From the NCBI RefSeq assembly GCF_012273515.2, contig NZ_CP050975.2, positions 6,758,001 to 6,822,000 on the forward strand: 64,000 bases of DNA, written 5' to 3'. The DNA comes from Streptomyces sp. RPA4-2 (lineage in GTDB: Bacteria; Actinomycetota; Actinomycetes; Streptomycetales; Streptomycetaceae). Both the position numbers and the translations under genes were made by a program. Within the stretch, counting starts at the first letter, position 1. Each line of letters begins with the position of its first letter. Below are positions 1 through 8,383 of this stretch, piece by piece. The notes under the pieces are model-generated. The model was not told the DNA's origin. It worked only from the letters and a program-made list of their open reading frames with translations, and did no database searches.

Positions 1-458
1 GCAAGGGCGACATGGCCCTCGACCTGTACTGCGGCGTCGGCCTCTTCGCCGGAGCCCTCGCCGACCGCCTCGGCGACAAGGGCGCGGTCCTCGGCATCGA
101 GTCCGGCAAGCGCGCGGTCGAGGACGCCCGCCACAACCTCGCCGCCTTCGAGCGCGTCCGCATCGAACAGGGCAAGGTCGAGGCGGTCCTCCCGCGCACC
201 GGCATCACCGAGGTCGACCTCATCGTCCTCGACCCGCCCCGCGCCGGCGCCGGCAAGAAGACGGTCGAACTCCTGTCGTCGATGGGCGCACGAAAGATCG
301 CGTACGTGGCCTGCGACCCGGCGGCGCTGGCTCGTGACCTGGCGTACTTCCGTGACGGTGGGTACAAGGTGCGGACGCTGCGGGCGTTCGATCTTTTCCC
401 GATGACGCATCATGTGGAGTGCGTCGCGATCCTCGAACCCGTCAAGGACGAACTCTGA
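1..458 (+). CDS. TrmA/RlmD-family 5-methyluridine RNA methyltransferase, C-terminal part (5' end outside window)
   Basis: This is the C-terminal 152 residues or so of a class I SAM-dependent RNA (uracil-5-)methyltransferase; the reading frame is already open at base 3, so the gene starts outside the window. The SAM-binding fold begins at DLYCGVGLFAG. It is followed by the family motif DPPRAG, the nucleophile region VACDPAALARDL containing the catalytic Cys, and the terminal signature FPMTHHVECV typical of TrmA, RlmC and RlmD proteins. Such enzymes methylate U in tRNA or 23S rRNA; which substrate applies cannot be told from this part. It converges with the leftward toxin/immunity operon. A partial inverted copy of its last 50 bases lies about 0.95 kb downstream. 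Confidence 0.93.
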   Translation, partial: KGDMALDLYCGVGLFAGALADRLGDKGAVLGIESGKRAVEDARHNLAAFERVRIEQGKVEAVLPRTGITEVDLIVLDPPRAGAGKKTVELLSSMGARKIAYVACDPAALARDLAYFRDGGYKVRTLRAFDLFPMTHHVECVAILEPVKDEL

Positions 459-535
459 GACGGTCGTGATCCCGGTTCGGTCCCTGGTCCGAAGGTCACC
501 CGGGCACCGGCCGAGGCCGCGTGCGCAGCCGTCCG

Positions 536-862
536 TCACCCGTTCCCGTAGTCCTCGACCAGTTCGCCGATGAGCGAGAGCAGGGCGTCGGCTCTGTGGC
601 GGTCCTCGTGCTGACTCCGCAGGCTGTGGTCGAGCCGCCGGAGCCTGGCCAGGGCGGCCGGATCCCGGCGTCTCACCTCGTCAGGCGTGTTCCACAGCCA
701 GGGCCCGCTGCCGAAGGTGTCGAGAAGGAACCCGCCGCGTTCCTCGACGTTCGCGTACTGCGCGACGCGCACATGGAAGTCCCTGAAGTCGAAGCGCGGG
801 GCGAGGCGCAGGGGAGCGCCCGTCACCGTCGCGGTCCGGTCGTCGTCGATGGTGATTCTCAT
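536..862 (-). CDS. Short paralogue of the Rhs-associated immunity candidate (108 aa)
   Basis: A 108-residue protein starting MRITIDDDRT. Its first 60 residues align with the start of the 252-residue protein at 1633-2391 (shared VRV..YA..EER..F.LDTFGS and LW..PD), and its last 45 align with that protein's end (DP.ALARLR, LR.Q.EDR.RAD.LLSLIG, GYGN/DYGN). About 140 central residues are absent, as if removed by a clean internal deletion. It sits 13 bp after the relic toxin tail at 876-878, matching the toxin-then-immunity order of the intact pair. I infer an orphan, probably partly degraded immunity gene. Its function is not recognisable beyond that, and it may be non-functional. Confidence 0.6.
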   Translation of the reverse strand: MRITIDDDRTATVTGAPLRLAPRFDFRDFHVRVAQYANVEERGGFLLDTFGSGPWLWNTPDEVRRRDPAALARLRRLDHSLRSQHEDRHRADALLSLIGELVEDYGNG

Positions 863-875
863 GGTGGATGCCACG

Positions 876-968
876 TCATCTGACCTTCTCTGCGGGAGGC
901 ATGTAGCCGTTCTTGGCCGGAATCCCGCCCTCCACCACGTCCTCTTCTTCGCCGCTCGGCGAGCGCCC
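876..968 (-). pseudogene. Relic C-terminal tail of an Rhs/YD toxin (orphan toxin tip)
   Basis: The frame ending in TGA at 876-878 encodes EEDVVEGGIPAKNGYMPPAE followed by KVR. This parallels the end of the intact toxin, which reads HEDIVEGRIPGKGGNLAPAV followed by RIR. Upstream of about position 968 the similarity is lost and no toxin body follows. The piece precedes the short immunity paralogue just as the full toxin precedes the full immunity gene, so it looks like a displaced or decayed toxin-immunity module rather than chance. Confidence 0.6.
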
Positions 969-1362
969 CATTCGGCTGCCGCACGGTGTCCTCCGGCCCT
1001 GGTTGCTGATGGGACCGCAGAGGGGGACGCGCAGGAACAAGGGGCGGTTCTTTGGGGCGTCGTAAGACGGCAGGAGTGAACGGACACGGACTGCGGGCGG
1101 CATCGAGAACCGCCTCGCGTCACCCGCAGCGCTGTGACCACGCAAACGACGGGCGGCGTCGTGCGGGAACGCGGACGTGCGGACGACCGCCGCTCCTGAC
1201 GAGGTTGCGGCTGAGCGCTCCCCGTCCGCCCAGAGCCGCGCGGAGCCGCGGGTGGGACGCGTAGTGGAAGCCTGTGAAGGGCTCTACGCGTGAACCGCGG
1301 GACGGATCGAGCGCCCCGGCCGGACTCGGAACCTCTCGAACAAGCGGACAGGGAGCCGGACT

Positions 1363-1442
1363 TGACCGGCCCCAGGATGGCGACGCACTCCACATGATGC
1401 GTCATCGAGATCACGTCACCGAGGCCGGGCGTCGCACCGTCG
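1363..1442 (-). pseudogene. Inverted scar of a TrmA-family methyltransferase 3' end
   Basis: On the minus strand the sequence encodes ISMTHHVECVAILGPVK, nearly the C-terminus FPMTHHVECVAILEPVK of the methyltransferase at 1-458. Twenty-six consecutive bases (1381-1406) are identical to 401-426 in inverted orientation, with partial matches on either side (for example GGTGCG.ACGC upstream). Stop codons interrupt the upstream frame. It is a fragment, not a gene. It marks the border of the relic toxin/immunity segment. Confidence 0.7.
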
Positions 1443-1632
1443 CAGGCCGGCGCGGGTGCCCGTCACATGGAGTGGCCTGGCGGACGCCCAGAGCGTCGAA
1501 CGAGCGTCACGACCATCCCCGTCAGCGTTTCCGCCGCGCCGAGCGGGACTGACGGCGATCGCGTTCTCCTCGCCGATCTCCACCGCGTCCCGGCCGCCGA
1601 CAACCGCTGGGAGCACCGCCACGGTTCCAAGG
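1443..1632. other. Intergenic, no gene seen
   Basis: This stretch separates the full immunity gene from the methyltransferase scar. Frames here are short, lack a credible ribosome site and resemble nothing I recognise. It may be further decayed toxin-locus sequence. Confidence 0.4.
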
Positions 1633-2391
1633 TCACCGGTTCCCGTAGCCCTCCATCAGGTTGCCGATGAGCGAGAGCAGGACGTCGGCGCGGCGCCGGT
1701 CCTCGCGCTGGGCGCGCAGGGCCTCGTCGGTCGCCCGGAGGCGGGCCAGGGCGGTCGGGTCGCCGTCTTCCAGGTCGTAGATCAGCGGCTGGGTGATCAG
1801 GTCCAGGCAGTCGGTGAGCAGGCGGCGGGTGGTGTCGGTCGGTGGGGTGGGGTCGGGGTCGGTGTACGCCGTGGTCAGGTAGCGGGCGGGGTCCGTGAGG
1901 CTCCAGCCGACGACGGTGCCGTGCTGGACGAGGAGTGCCACGTCCGGGGCGATGCCGATGCAGGCCTCCAACGGAGCGTCGAGGACGGCGGGGTCGCGCA
2001 GAGAAGTCAGCACGGCGTCTCCGGGGGCGCGGCACAGGAGCGCGCACATCTCGTGCCGGAAGTCCTTGGCCTCGACCGCGCGCAGTCCGCCCGGGCGCAC
2101 CGCCAGGGTGAGCGGGAGGCGGGCCGCGTCCTCGGCCGAGGTGGACTCCTCCGGCAACTGGAGCTCGACAGCGACGAGTTGGCGGCCGGCCGGGTCGAAG
2201 CGGAAGACATCGGGCGCGTCCCACAGGCGGTGCTGGCTGCCGAAGGTATCCAGGACGAACCGCTCACGTTCCTTCGCATCCGCGTAGCGCACGACGCGTA
2301 CGGAGTCGCCGTCGAAGCGGGGGGTGATGTGCAGCGGATCGTCCGTCACCATGGCGTGCCAGCCGCCGTCGAACGACAGTTTCATGGTCAT
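1633..2391 (-). CDS. Candidate immunity protein of the adjacent Rhs toxin (252 aa)
   Basis: A 252-residue, mostly acidic cytosolic-looking protein with no signal peptide or membrane segment. It starts MTMKLSF 7 bp after the toxin stop codon, preceded by GGCAAGG. I do not recognise a named family. Its position immediately 3' of the toxin gene on the same strand is where immunity genes of polymorphic toxin systems usually lie, and a shortened paralogue follows another toxin tail at 876. Visible landmarks are LDTFGSQHRLW near residue 50, VQHGTVVGWSLTDPARYL near 165 and the charged C-terminal helix LRAQREDRRRADVLLSLIGN. Immunity function is inferred from position only. Confidence 0.7.
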   Translation of the reverse strand: MTMKLSFDGGWHAMVTDDPLHITPRFDGDSVRVVRYADAKERERFVLDTFGSQHRLWDAPDVFRFDPAGRQLVAVELQLPEESTSAEDAARLPLTLAVRPGGLRAVEAKDFRHEMCALLCRAPGDAVLTSLRDPAVLDAPLEACIGIAPDVALLVQHGTVVGWSLTDPARYLTTAYTDPDPTPPTDTTRRLLTDCLDLITQPLIYDLEDGDPTALARLRATDEALRAQREDRRRADVLLSLIGNLMEGYGNR

Positions 2392-2398
2392 CCTTGCC

Positions 2399-5300
2399 TC
2401 ATCTGATCCGCACCGCGGGGGCCAGGTTGCCGCCCTTACCGGGAATTCTGCCCTCCACGATGTCCTCGTGCGTCACCGGTGGACCGGGGTCGGTGGGCCT
2501 GCCGCCCAGTGCCTGCGCTCCGGAGTCGCCCTTGACACCTGACGGACCGTACGCCGTGACAGCCTGACCCTGGGTGCTGCCGGGCCCCTCGGTCACGACG
2601 ATGTCCTCGCCCTGCCGGAACGTGAGCCTTCCGGCCGTGCCCGTCGACTGGTACACCGCGTCCGGGTTCTTCAGGATCTCCAGAACCCGTTCGTCGCTCA
2701 TACCGTGCATCGTGTCCCCGTGGTAGTCGACGTGCTTCCTGACCTCGCCGTTTTGAGCCCTGTCGATGACCCCGTCCACGATCTTGTCGAGTCGCTTCTT
2801 GGCCCTCTCCTCCTTCGTGTAGTTGGGCATCAGGCCCAGCGGGTCGCACCCCGTGAGCGGGTTGTCCACGTAGCTGACGGGGTTCGGCGCGGGAGCGAGG
2901 CCGAGGGGGTCCGGGGAGGTGTAGCGCCCGGTCTCCGGGTCGTAGTGCCGGAAGAAGTTGTAGTGGAGGCCGGTCTCGGAGTCGTAGTACTGGCCGGGAA
3001 AGCGGAGAGGGGTGTACGTGATGCCGTCGCGGGCCCATGCGGTGGCGCCCCACAGTGCGGACCGGGAGCGCCACGCGATGCCGCCGGACTCGTCGATCAG
3101 TTCGGTGGGGGTGCCGACGAGGTCCGTGGCGATGGCGAAGAAGCGGCGGTCGATCTCGCTCTGCCGGTCATCGGCGGTGAGGATGCGCTCGGTCTGCGCC
3201 AGGGGTATATGGCCGCGGTGGTCCCAGGTGAGGGCCACCGGGTTCGGCTGGTCCATTCCGTGACTGGTCTGTTCGCACAGGGTCAGGCCGTCCCAGGTGA
3301 AGCGGGTCTCCTCGTCCACGCCCGCGCCGTCCGCCGCCAGGCGCTGCTTCGCCGTACGACGGCCCAGCGGGTCGTAGCGGTACCTCCAGCGGGTCCCGTC
3401 GGGGGTGGTGACGGAGGTGAGCCGGTTCTCCGTGTCCCACTCGTAGCGCCAGGTGTCGGGCTTGCGGGACAGCCGGGTCTTCTGGCGCAGGGTGACGCGG
3501 CCGAGGGCGTCGTACTCGAAGCGGACGTCTCCGGCGCGGGTGACACGGGTCCCGTCGTACGCGCGGGGGCCGGCCGACTCGCTGCCGGGGTGGCTGTCGG
3601 GCCAGGAGGCGGACGTCTGGTTGCCCGTGTCGTCGTACGCGTACCGCTCCGTCCAGGCCGGGGCGTGGACGGCGGTCACCCTGCCCATCGGATCCATGTC
3701 GAACGTACGGGTCCCGGAAAGCCGGTCGGCGACGGAGAGCAGGTGTCCGTCGGCGTGGTAGGCGTAGGCACGGCTGTTGACGGCGCGGGCTCCGGCGGTG
3801 AAGTGCTGCGTGGCGAGCCGGCCGGCCTCGTCCCAGGCCGACGTCACGGTGAGCGCGTCCCCGAAGGCACGGGCCAGTTCGCGGCCCGCGGCGTCGTGAG
3901 TGAAGGTGATGTGCTGTCCACCCGTGTCCAGTCGGGCGGGGAGGCCGTCGGAGTCGTAGGCGTAGGACGTGACATGGCCGGTGGGGGTGGTCCGACGGAC
4001 GCGCCGGCCCTGGGCGTCGTAGGAGTAGAGCATCGGGCGGCCGTCCACCAGTTCCGTCTTGACGCGCCCGTCGCGGTCGTACTGGTAGCGCAGTTCGCTG
4101 TCGGGTCCTACCGCCTCCAGGAGGCGGCCCGCCCGGTCGTACGCGTAGGTCGTCACCCGGCCGTCGACGGTCTTGCCGAGCACCTGGCCGAGTGAGTCGC
4201 GCTCGAAGGAGATGGTGCCGCCGAGGACGTCGGTCCTGGCGGCGAGACGGTCGGCGGCGTCCACCCGGTAGGTCAGGGTGCGCCCGTCGAAGTCGGTCTC
4301 GGAGACGATGTTGCCGACCGCGTCGTACGCGTACGTCCAGCTCGGGCCCCGCGGGCCGGTGACCCGGGTGAGGCGGAGGTCGGCGTCGTGCTCGAACTCG
4401 TAACGGCCGCCGTCGGGACGGGTGGTGGCGAGCGGAAGGTCGAAGTGGGTGTATTCGTAGCGCGTGACGGCTCCGACGGCGTCGGTGTGGGCCGTGCAGT
4501 TGCCCTCGCCGTCGTAGGTCCATGACTCGTTCGCACCGTCCGGGCCGGTGCGGCGGGCGAGTCGGCCGTCCGCGTTCCACTCCAGGCGGGTGACGCCGCC
4601 CGTTCGGTCGGTCGTACGGACCGGGCGGCCGAGCCCGTCCCGCTCGGTGCGGGTGGTGGCGCCGGACGGATCGGTCACCGCTATGGTCCGTCCCGCCGCG
4701 TCGCACCTGACGCGCGTCGTGTTCCCGAGGGTGTCGGTCACCGCGGTGAGCCGTCCGGCGTCGTCGTAGGACATGCGGGTGGTGTGTCCGGCCGGATCGA
4801 TGAGCGACGTGCGGTTGCCGAGTTCGTCGTAGGCGTACGTCCTGCGGGAGCCGTCCGGGCCGACGGTCTCCACCGGCAGCCCGAACGGGCCGCGTACGAG
4901 GCGTAGTTCGCCGCCGTCCGGTCCGGTGACCGTGAGCGGACGACCGTCCTCGTCGTACGTGAAGGCGGTGGTGGCGCCCAACGGGTCGGTACGGGACAGC
5001 AGTTCGCCGCCCGAGCCGTAGCGGAAGCGGGTCGTGCGGCCGAGCGCGTCGGTGGTGGCCAGGACACGGCAGCCGGGGCCGATCAGGTGCCGGGTGGCCC
5101 GGCCGTCGGCGGTGGTCAGAACGGTCGTCCGGTGTCCGGTCCCGGCGTCCGGTCCGGTGTAGGCCAGGGTGATCTGGACGTGCCCCGCCGCACCGCCCTC
5201 GGCGATGACGCGGTCGTGGTCGTCGTAGACGTAGTCGTAGCGGTGCCCGTTGGAGTCGATCCAGGCGATGACGCGGCGGCGGTCGTCGTAGAGGAACGTG

Positions 5301-7165
5301 GTGACGGCGCCGGAAGGCAGGGTGACGGTGGTGAGGTTGCCGTCCTCGTAGCCGTAGCCCACCACCGGCAGGTCCGCACCGTTCTCGCCCGCGCCGGGCA
5401 CGGACAGGGCGGTGACCCGCCCGTCGACGGCCGACAGCCGCAGCTGGTGGCCCGCCGAGTGGACGAGGGCCAGCGGCAGACCGTCCTCGGCGCGGTCGAC
5501 CGTGACGGTGTGGCCGCCCCGTTCGGTGATGCCGGACAGCCAGGCCGTGCCGTCGCCGCCCGGATCGCCGCCGGCCGGGGCCGTGAAGTGGCGGGTCGGA
5601 CCCGCGTCGGGTTCGGTGAGTGTGTAGTCGCCGCCGGCGTCCCGGGAGAGGAGCGTGCGGAACCGGCCCGAGTGCGGCCGGGTGGGCAGGCCGGGGACCG
5701 GATGCGGGTACGGGACGAGGAGTCCGTCGGCGGTGACATGGACGACACCGATCGCGTCGACCTCGAGACGCTCGTCGACGGTGGACGACCAGGCGGCCCC
5801 CAGGAAGCGGCCGGTCGCGCAGCCGGACTCGGTGCGGCGCGTGAAGACCAGCGGCAGGATGCCGGGTATCTCGAGGTCGGTCTGGGGCAGGAACATCCGG
5901 CCCGAGGCGAGGTCCACCGGGTCGGTGCCGTCGGTGAGGCGCTCGCCGTCCGGCCGGTGGTGGGTCCCGTCCGGGGCGTCGTCGACCAGCCTGCGCAGCC
6001 GCGCGGCCTCGGCGGCGTCCTCGGCGGCGCGCGCGCCCTTCACCGCGGCTCCGCCGCCGTCGGTGGCCACGGTCAGCACCAGGTCGGGTATGAGCCGGCC
6101 GAAGCCCTCGGCCGGGTCCTTCATGAAGTCCTTGACCATCTGGAGGCCGGTGCCGGCCGGGTCGTTGGCGGCGACGACCAGTCCGGCGGCGAGGCTGTTC
6201 AGGGACGTGGCGTACTCGGCCGGGTGCGTGAGGTTGTACGGGTCCATCGGGTCGACACTGCGGACGAAGTTGAGCAGCCCCGCCGTGCCCTTGATGAGGC
6301 CGCCGCCGACGTGGTCGCTCATGATCTGCAGCTCCTGGAGCCCGTCGCGCGCCTGCTCGGCGTAGGACGGCTTCTCCGGGGCCATGTCGCGGGCGGCGCG
6401 GACCGCCGTGCGCGCGGTCTCCGCCGCCGAGTTCCGCTGTTTGCGGGCCTCGGCGAGGAGGTCCTGAGCGTCCTTCATCAGCTTCTGACCGGGGTCGTCG
6501 AACGTCGCCGCGGGCTTGGGCGGGAGCGAGGCCGGATCGCGCTTGTCCGCGGGCTGCGCGTTGTAGCGGTCGACGGCGCTGTTGTAGTCGTCGACCTTCT
6601 TGCGGTGGGCGTCGGCGGCGCCCTCGGAAGCCTTGACGCCCTCCTTCCACTTGTCGATCGCCGTCTGCGCCTGTCCCTGCGCCCAGGTGACCGTGTCGGC
6701 GAACGCCTCGAGCGCGCCGATCGCCTTCACACAGGCTTCGCCGGCGGAGTACCACCTGTGCGGCTGGGTGCCGACCGCGGTGCGCAGCGCGTCGGCCGTT
6801 TCGCCCTTGAGCCGGGACGAGTCGAGGCCCCTGAGGCCGTCGCCGGTGTCGTCGAAGGACGACTCGAAGGCGCGGAGCTCCGCGGCGGTGGAGTTGATCT
6901 TTCCCGGACTGCCGTAGATCAGCTTGGTCTTGTCCTCGGTCTGCCCGAGGTCCATCTCGTCGACCTCGGCGCCCATCCGGTTGGCGACCGAACGGGACTG
7001 TTCACGCACCCAGTCCGCGCCGGACTCCCAGCCGACGTCGTCCAGGCGGTCGGCGGTCCAGTTGCCCGCGTCCTCGACCCGGTTTCCCGCCCACTCGACG
7101 CCGTCCTCGACCGCGTTCTCGACCGAGTCGGGCGTGAGGTCACTGATGAAGTCGCCTATACCCAC
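2399..7165 (-). CDS. Rhs/YD-repeat polymorphic toxin with type VII-type N-terminus (1588 aa)
   Basis: A large secreted-toxin architecture. Residues 1-390 are a helical, WXG100/LXG-like segment typical of type VII substrates in streptomycetes. A DUF6531-like start of the Rhs shell follows near 413 (DPVDLASGRM). From about 560 to 1380 runs an array of YD repeats (YDDAGRLTAV, YDALGRV and similar). The Rhs core (FPGQYYDSETGLHYNFFRHY, then RYTSPDPLGL) lies at about 1387-1438. The variable tip, about 150 residues after DPLGL, contains HVDYHGDTMHGMSDERVLEI and GEDIVVTEGPGSTQGQAVTA. That helix-plus-sheet pattern suggests a small RNase-like or DUF4258-like toxin, but this is a guess. The start is GTG at 7165, two bases after the upstream stop, so translation is coupled. 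Confidence 0.9.
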   Translation of the reverse strand: MGIGDFISDLTPDSVENAVEDGVEWAGNRVEDAGNWTADRLDDVGWESGADWVREQSRSVANRMGAEVDEMDLGQTEDKTKLIYGSPGKINSTAAELRAFESSFDDTGDGLRGLDSSRLKGETADALRTAVGTQPHRWYSAGEACVKAIGALEAFADTVTWAQGQAQTAIDKWKEGVKASEGAADAHRKKVDDYNSAVDRYNAQPADKRDPASLPPKPAATFDDPGQKLMKDAQDLLAEARKQRNSAAETARTAVRAARDMAPEKPSYAEQARDGLQELQIMSDHVGGGLIKGTAGLLNFVRSVDPMDPYNLTHPAEYATSLNSLAAGLVVAANDPAGTGLQMVKDFMKDPAEGFGRLIPDLVLTVATDGGGAAVKGARAAEDAAEAARLRRLVDDAPDGTHHRPDGERLTDGTDPVDLASGRMFLPQTDLEIPGILPLVFTRRTESGCATGRFLGAAWSSTVDERLEVDAIGVVHVTADGLLVPYPHPVPGLPTRPHSGRFRTLLSRDAGGDYTLTEPDAGPTRHFTAPAGGDPGGDGTAWLSGITERGGHTVTVDRAEDGLPLALVHSAGHQLRLSAVDGRVTALSVPGAGENGADLPVVGYGYEDGNLTTVTLPSGAVTTFLYDDRRRVIAWIDSNGHRYDYVYDDHDRVIAEGGAAGHVQITLAYTGPDAGTGHRTTVLTTADGRATRHLIGPGCRVLATTDALGRTTRFRYGSGGELLSRTDPLGATTAFTYDEDGRPLTVTGPDGGELRLVRGPFGLPVETVGPDGSRRTYAYDELGNRTSLIDPAGHTTRMSYDDAGRLTAVTDTLGNTTRVRCDAAGRTIAVTDPSGATTRTERDGLGRPVRTTDRTGGVTRLEWNADGRLARRTGPDGANESWTYDGEGNCTAHTDAVGAVTRYEYTHFDLPLATTRPDGGRYEFEHDADLRLTRVTGPRGPSWTYAYDAVGNIVSETDFDGRTLTYRVDAADRLAARTDVLGGTISFERDSLGQVLGKTVDGRVTTYAYDRAGRLLEAVGPDSELRYQYDRDGRVKTELVDGRPMLYSYDAQGRRVRRTTPTGHVTSYAYDSDGLPARLDTGGQHITFTHDAAGRELARAFGDALTVTSAWDEAGRLATQHFTAGARAVNSRAYAYHADGHLLSVADRLSGTRTFDMDPMGRVTAVHAPAWTERYAYDDTGNQTSASWPDSHPGSESAGPRAYDGTRVTRAGDVRFEYDALGRVTLRQKTRLSRKPDTWRYEWDTENRLTSVTTPDGTRWRYRYDPLGRRTAKQRLAADGAGVDEETRFTWDGLTLCEQTSHGMDQPNPVALTWDHRGHIPLAQTERILTADDRQSEIDRRFFAIATDLVGTPTELIDESGGIAWRSRSALWGATAWARDGITYTPLRFPGQYYDSETGLHYNFFRHYDPETGRYTSPDPLGLAPAPNPVSYVDNPLTGCDPLGLMPNYTKEERAKKRLDKIVDGVIDRAQNGEVRKHVDYHGDTMHGMSDERVLEILKNPDAVYQSTGTAGRLTFRQGEDIVVTEGPGSTQGQAVTAYGPSGVKGDSGAQALGGRPTDPGPPVTHEDIVEGRIPGKGGNLAPAVRIR

Positions 7166-7167
7166 GA

Positions 7168-7827
7168 TCAGTTCCCCCCGGACTCACCCTGCGGCGGCTG
7201 TTCCTGCTGGGCGCGTTCGTCCGGCGAAGGCCCGAAGGTGTCGTCCAGCGCCTGGTTCCACTGGTCGTCGGAGATGCCCAGCGCGTGGTTGAGCACCTCC
7301 GACTGCCGGCCGCCCTGGCCCTCGGTGAGAACGGTGCGGCCGGTGTCCTTCCAGGTCTGCTCCATGTCGTGACCGGCCTTGTCGAACGACTCGGGGCTCC
7401 AGTCCGGGTTCAGGTAGTCCGGGGTGAAGATGTCCCCCCAGTCCTGCTTGGCGATGTCCTCCTCGCTCGCGTGCGGGTTCCCGCCGAACAGGGAGTTGGC
7501 GCCCACCTTGAGGGAGTCCCCGACGTACTGGTCCTCCTCCCACACGGTGCCCGCCGCGAGGCCCAGACGGTTCGCGATCGCGCTCGCGTCCCGCACCAGG
7601 GCGCGCACACCCCATTCCCAGCGCTCGCAGAAGTCCTCGAAGTCGACCGAGAGCCCGTGGTGCCCCGCCTCCATCCCGGTCATGGCCAGCCCCGAGAAGC
7701 CCTTTCCCATCACCGCGCCGGTGGGGCCGCCGAGTTCACCGAGCTGGTCGATCGTCGCCCCCATGCCCTGGGTGAACTTGGCGACCGACGCCTTGTCGAG
7801 ATGCAGATCCGCTTCGTCGCCGCTCAT
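7168..7827 (-). CDS. ESX/WXG100-like type VII secretion partner protein (219 aa)
   Basis: A 219-residue protein, MSGDEADLHLDKASVAKFTQ onward, with an N-terminal helical part containing the ERWEWG tryptophan region reminiscent of WXG-type hairpins. A charged, proline-rich tail ends in GESGGN. Such proteins commonly precede Rhs/YD toxins in Streptomyces and are thought to be co-secretion or chaperone partners for the type VII apparatus; that role is inferred. The start ATG overlaps the stop of the upstream gene (ATGA), and the stop lies two bases before the toxin start, so all three are translationally linked. Confidence 0.8.
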   Translation of the reverse strand: MSGDEADLHLDKASVAKFTQGMGATIDQLGELGGPTGAVMGKGFSGLAMTGMEAGHHGLSVDFEDFCERWEWGVRALVRDASAIANRLGLAAGTVWEEDQYVGDSLKVGANSLFGGNPHASEEDIAKQDWGDIFTPDYLNPDWSPESFDKAGHDMEQTWKDTGRTVLTEGQGGRQSEVLNHALGISDDQWNQALDDTFGPSPDERAQQEQPPQGESGGN

Positions 7828-8246
7828 GCCCGTGCCCCCCTCGTATCCGCACCCGCGCCCGCGTCGACGGCCACCGCGTCCGGCACGATGCCGACGACCG
7901 GCGGGAAGAACATCGACCCGTCCTCGGTGGCGATGTCGACGGCGAGACCGGCGGGTTCGCCGAGCGCGGGCACGATCTCGTCGACGATGCGCGCGCCCAG
8001 CAACGCCGCGTAGTCCATGGGCTGGTCGCCGGACGCGTGACGCAGGGCGAACCTGGCCAGCGCGATCTCGTCGGTGAACCCGCAGATCCACCGCACTCCG
8101 CCCGAACGCACCGACCAGAGACCTCCGTCGGCCACCGGCACGAGAAGGACCGAGCGCCGCATCTCGCCGACCAGCGCACGGGGGTCGTCGCCTCCCGTCC
8201 TCCGCTCGGCGATGCGCTCCGCTAGCGCCGCCTTGGGCTGCTGCAC
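7824..8246 (-). CDS. SseB-like protein, first gene of the toxin operon (140 aa)
   Basis: A 140-residue protein resembling the SseB N-terminal domain found beside ESX-like genes: LVGEMRRSVLLVPV, WICGFTDEIALARFA, then VPALGEPAGLAVDIATEDG near the end. The GTG at 8244-8246 is preferred because GGGGAGGAAACC lies directly before it; upstream extensions of the frame have no such site. Its stop overlaps the next gene's ATG. It is the promoter-proximal gene of the operon SseB-like, ESX-like, toxin, immunity. A 14-bp direct repeat lies 20-54 bp upstream. Confidence 0.8.
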   Translation of the reverse strand: MQQPKAALAERIAERRTGGDDPRALVGEMRRSVLLVPVADGGLWSVRSGGVRWICGFTDEIALARFALRHASGDQPMDYAALLGARIVDEIVPALGEPAGLAVDIATEDGSMFFPPVVGIVPDAVAVDAGAGADTRGARA

Positions 8247-8265
8247 GGTTTCCTCCCCGGTCCCA

Positions 8266-8300
8266 GGTGACAGATCGCAGGCCTTGGGTGACTGATCGCA
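8266..8300. promoter_or_regulatory. Tandem 14-bp direct repeat upstream of the toxin operon
   Basis: GGTGACAGATCGCA (8266-8279) and GGTGACTGATCGCA (8287-8300) differ by one base and are spaced 21 bp start to start, two helical turns. They sit just upstream of the SseB-like gene's start on its promoter side. This suggests tandem binding of a regulator on one DNA face; the regulator is unknown. Confidence 0.45.
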
Positions 8301-8383
8301 CCATAGGGCGGGACGCGTGGGAAGGAGGGGACGGTTCTCGTTCTCGTGGAGGCTCGTACGGTCGGACGGAACCTGTCGCGGGG

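Noticed and set aside
536..1414. A 292-codon minus-strand frame read as one protein
   Set aside because: Only its last 108 codons show homology; the upstream part crosses the methyltransferase scar and the relic toxin tail in a different frame.
3168..6755. A 1195-codon minus-strand open frame inside the toxin gene
   Set aside because: It lies in another frame of the YD-repeat toxin; the translation is Arg/Pro/His-rich and repetitive, as expected from a shadow frame.
7168..8304. A 378-codon reading of the ESX-like gene
   Set aside because: Its N-terminal half is a shadow of the SseB-like gene; the ATG at 7827 overlapping that gene's stop is the credible start.
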